NCBI RefSeq assembly: GCF_910592395.1
Contig: NC_088311.1
Location: 6,514,501-6,578,500 of the forward strand
Source of the DNA: Lineus longissimus
Lineage: Eukaryota > Nemertea > Pilidiophora > Heteronemertea > Lineidae
Direction: 5' to 3'
Length of the DNA: 64,000 nt
A program made the position numbers and the translations under genes. Each line of letters starts with the position of its first letter. The first letter of the stretch is position 1. The notes under the pieces were generated by a model that worked only from the letters and a program-made list of their open reading frames with translations, was not told where the DNA came from and searched no databases. Of this stretch, positions 61,946 through 64,000 are shown one piece after another.

Positions 61946-64000
61946 CTTGCTCGCAGGCTTTTCAATACATCACTTGCAGCCTCCAGCTGACCATTACCAA
62001 TAAACATTAGCCCGCTAAATGCATTACTCATCTGTCTGGAAAGGTTTGATGATCACTTGTTCAAGGCTTACAGAGCATGTAAGTAAGAACTTGTCTCATT
62101 GACAGCAGCGGACACCGTGGTCGTCATAATCTCTTTAAAGCTTTTCAGTGCCAGTCATGCTTAGCTTTGTTGTTCAGCCTCTTGTAGAGCTCATTATATA
62201 TGTTATGTAACTAATATAACTTTCTTTGATGAATCAGTTTGAGTGCGCAATCTGGTTAAATATTGACTGCTTGTCCAGAAGCTTAGAATATCTCGTTATC
62301 AAAGACATCTTTGGCAACGCAAATCTGCTGATGAGCTTTTGCTGTTATACGGGTTGTAACAAAAACGTGTTTCTCTGAAAGTGCCAGTGGTACTTATGAA
62401 ATCAAGTAACAAAGAGTGATATGATTAGCTGGGTATCTGGGGAGCCTTTCAATTTGACATGATTACAAAAGTGGGGATATTATTTTTGGATTTTATTCAT
62501 AAAACTGTTGAAATAGAAGAGTGTTGAAAATTCCAGTTTGGTCAGCTTCTAAATAGTGGTGTGACTTTACATGTAGTTCTAAAACAGCTATGGAACTAAA
62601 TAATAATGGATCCTTGCATACCAAGTTTGCATGCATTAGCCAGTTGTTTGAAGTTCATGTCATCCGATTCCTGCCAGATAAGTACAGTTTTATAACCTTT
62701 CTGCAATGCTTCTGGTAAAGTATCACTTTCCCTTGCTAAACTTTTTGATGTCAGATTCTGTTGATCAAATAAAACAGAGATAGGAAGATATGAAGAAATG
62801 TGATAATTTCAAGGTGGATTAGAATTGGATCTGTTTGAAATCTTTCTGGTGTATTGTTTTTGAGAACCTTTTTTGGTGGTACACCAATTCTTGCCATTTC
62901 GATAGGCTCCCGGGCAAATGCCCTCATGTAAAGATGATAGGTCCTGCTCGGATGTCTTTAGGCTATAAATAAGATGCTGTTTGATGCCGTGATGTAACGT
63001 TGAAGCACAGAATGTGGTATAAGAGTAAGCAAGAATTCTCATCATATGCTTGAAAGTTTTTGATACTGTGTATTTAAAATTGAAATCCTTCCCAACTGAT
63101 ACATTCTAACCTTACCTACCGATAGAAACTTCAAACATGGTGCTTCAACTAGTTACTGACGGTCATTTCTTCATGTATTGCTCATTCCCGTAGATCAAAG
63201 GTATGTTTGATTGGTATCGCTGTAACCCTCTGCCAAATGAGGGAGCAATTATCATTCGATCGCATCTATCTGCTCCAAACTACTAAATCTGTGACAGATG
63301 AATGATTTAATGGTCTGCGTAATCACAGTTTTTAGTCGGGGAGTAAACTTAGAAAAATCTTCGAAAAGCTTCCCATTTCAAACGAAGGGAATATCTAAAA
63401 AGAAATCAATAATGAGTTCAGTGCTATGTGGAGTTGTAGTGTGAGAATGACACAGGAGGTCTAGCCTCTTTGCCTTCAAATATGAAACATCAGTCCCCTG
63501 ATCAGATGTGATATTAGAGGATATTTTTTCCCATGCACTTTGGGCCTGATTACTAAATCATGTCACTTTGTCTGGCGTGCTTAGAGTGCCATTTGTTGCA
63601 AAACTGAACCTGGAAACATCGTCCCCTCGACCCATTTCATAGCTAATGATCCAGCTTCCATTAAGAAGGGATGACACCCAATTGAAAGAAGCAGATGTTG
63701 GATGAATGAAACGTTGAGGAAGGCACATCTTTCTTGGCAATGTCCCCTGGGATTGCCAGTCGTGCTGTTGCTAAGCTTTCTACAATAGATGGGTAAGCCA
63801 AAGTTGTCCTTGGAAGGAACTACAAAGAAAGTCACCATTACCTTTACCGTTATCATTTCCATGGTGGCTGTGTTTCTTCAAGAAAAGCAAGCCAGACACA
63901 AAGTGCTTGTTCCTGAAAGGAACTAAGAAGTTCTTTGTTTCTCGAAGGATAATTGAGATTGTACTTTTCCCTTAATTATCTAGACCAGCTGACCATCACT
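61946..64000. other. No supported gene
   Basis: Short open frames on both strands only (for example 63581-63862 minus). No repeat or RNA gene that I can support. Confidence 0.35.

Overview
The window is animal nuclear DNA. It is A+T-rich and gene-poor, with GT-AG introns, many degraded reading frames, short inverted-repeat elements and local duplications. No base-level clue names the phylum. The mix of elements (a CACTA-like transposon, a Penelope-like fragment, piggyBac-type and TA-flanked miniature elements) and the very frequent palindrome TACATGTA suggest a marine invertebrate, but this is inference only.

Layout. 1-188: open end of a reading frame entering from the left. 189-6514: no supported gene, one minisatellite at 5671-5890. 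6515-6871: THAP-domain start on the minus strand with a CRE-type site upstream. 7000-33000: mostly non-coding DNA with duplications, foldback elements, a decayed LINE tail (about 25985-26345) and two unrecognised minus-strand frames near 18 kb. 33041-33779: promoter-like sequence and a first coding exon for a signal peptide on the plus strand. 34129-34299: piggyBac-type miniature element flanked by TTAA.

The main object is a complete 10.2-kb DNA transposon at 37571-47793. It has 17-bp perfect terminal inverted repeats starting CACTC, a TA duplication on each side, arrays of TAACTA/TAGTTA near both ends, and two apparently intact genes on the minus strand. One is an 836-residue zinc-finger/Tnp2-like transposase in a single exon. 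The other is a ten-exon, 502-residue protein resembling sterile alpha motif (SAM) domain-containing protein 3. The transposase lies wholly inside intron 2 of the SAM gene. All nine SAM-gene junctions keep the reading frame. The pairing suggests a catalytic transposase plus an accessory protein mobilised as a unit; that role is inferred. A Penelope-like reverse transcriptase remnant sits antisense in intron 9.

47794-64000: host sequence with several possible plus-strand exons (48148-48331 with 49919-50047; 53503-53687; 60182-60303), a duplicated block at 54841-55350 and a diverged tandem array at 61403-61945. Some of these exons could belong to the gene that starts at 33713, but the sequence alone does not establish it.
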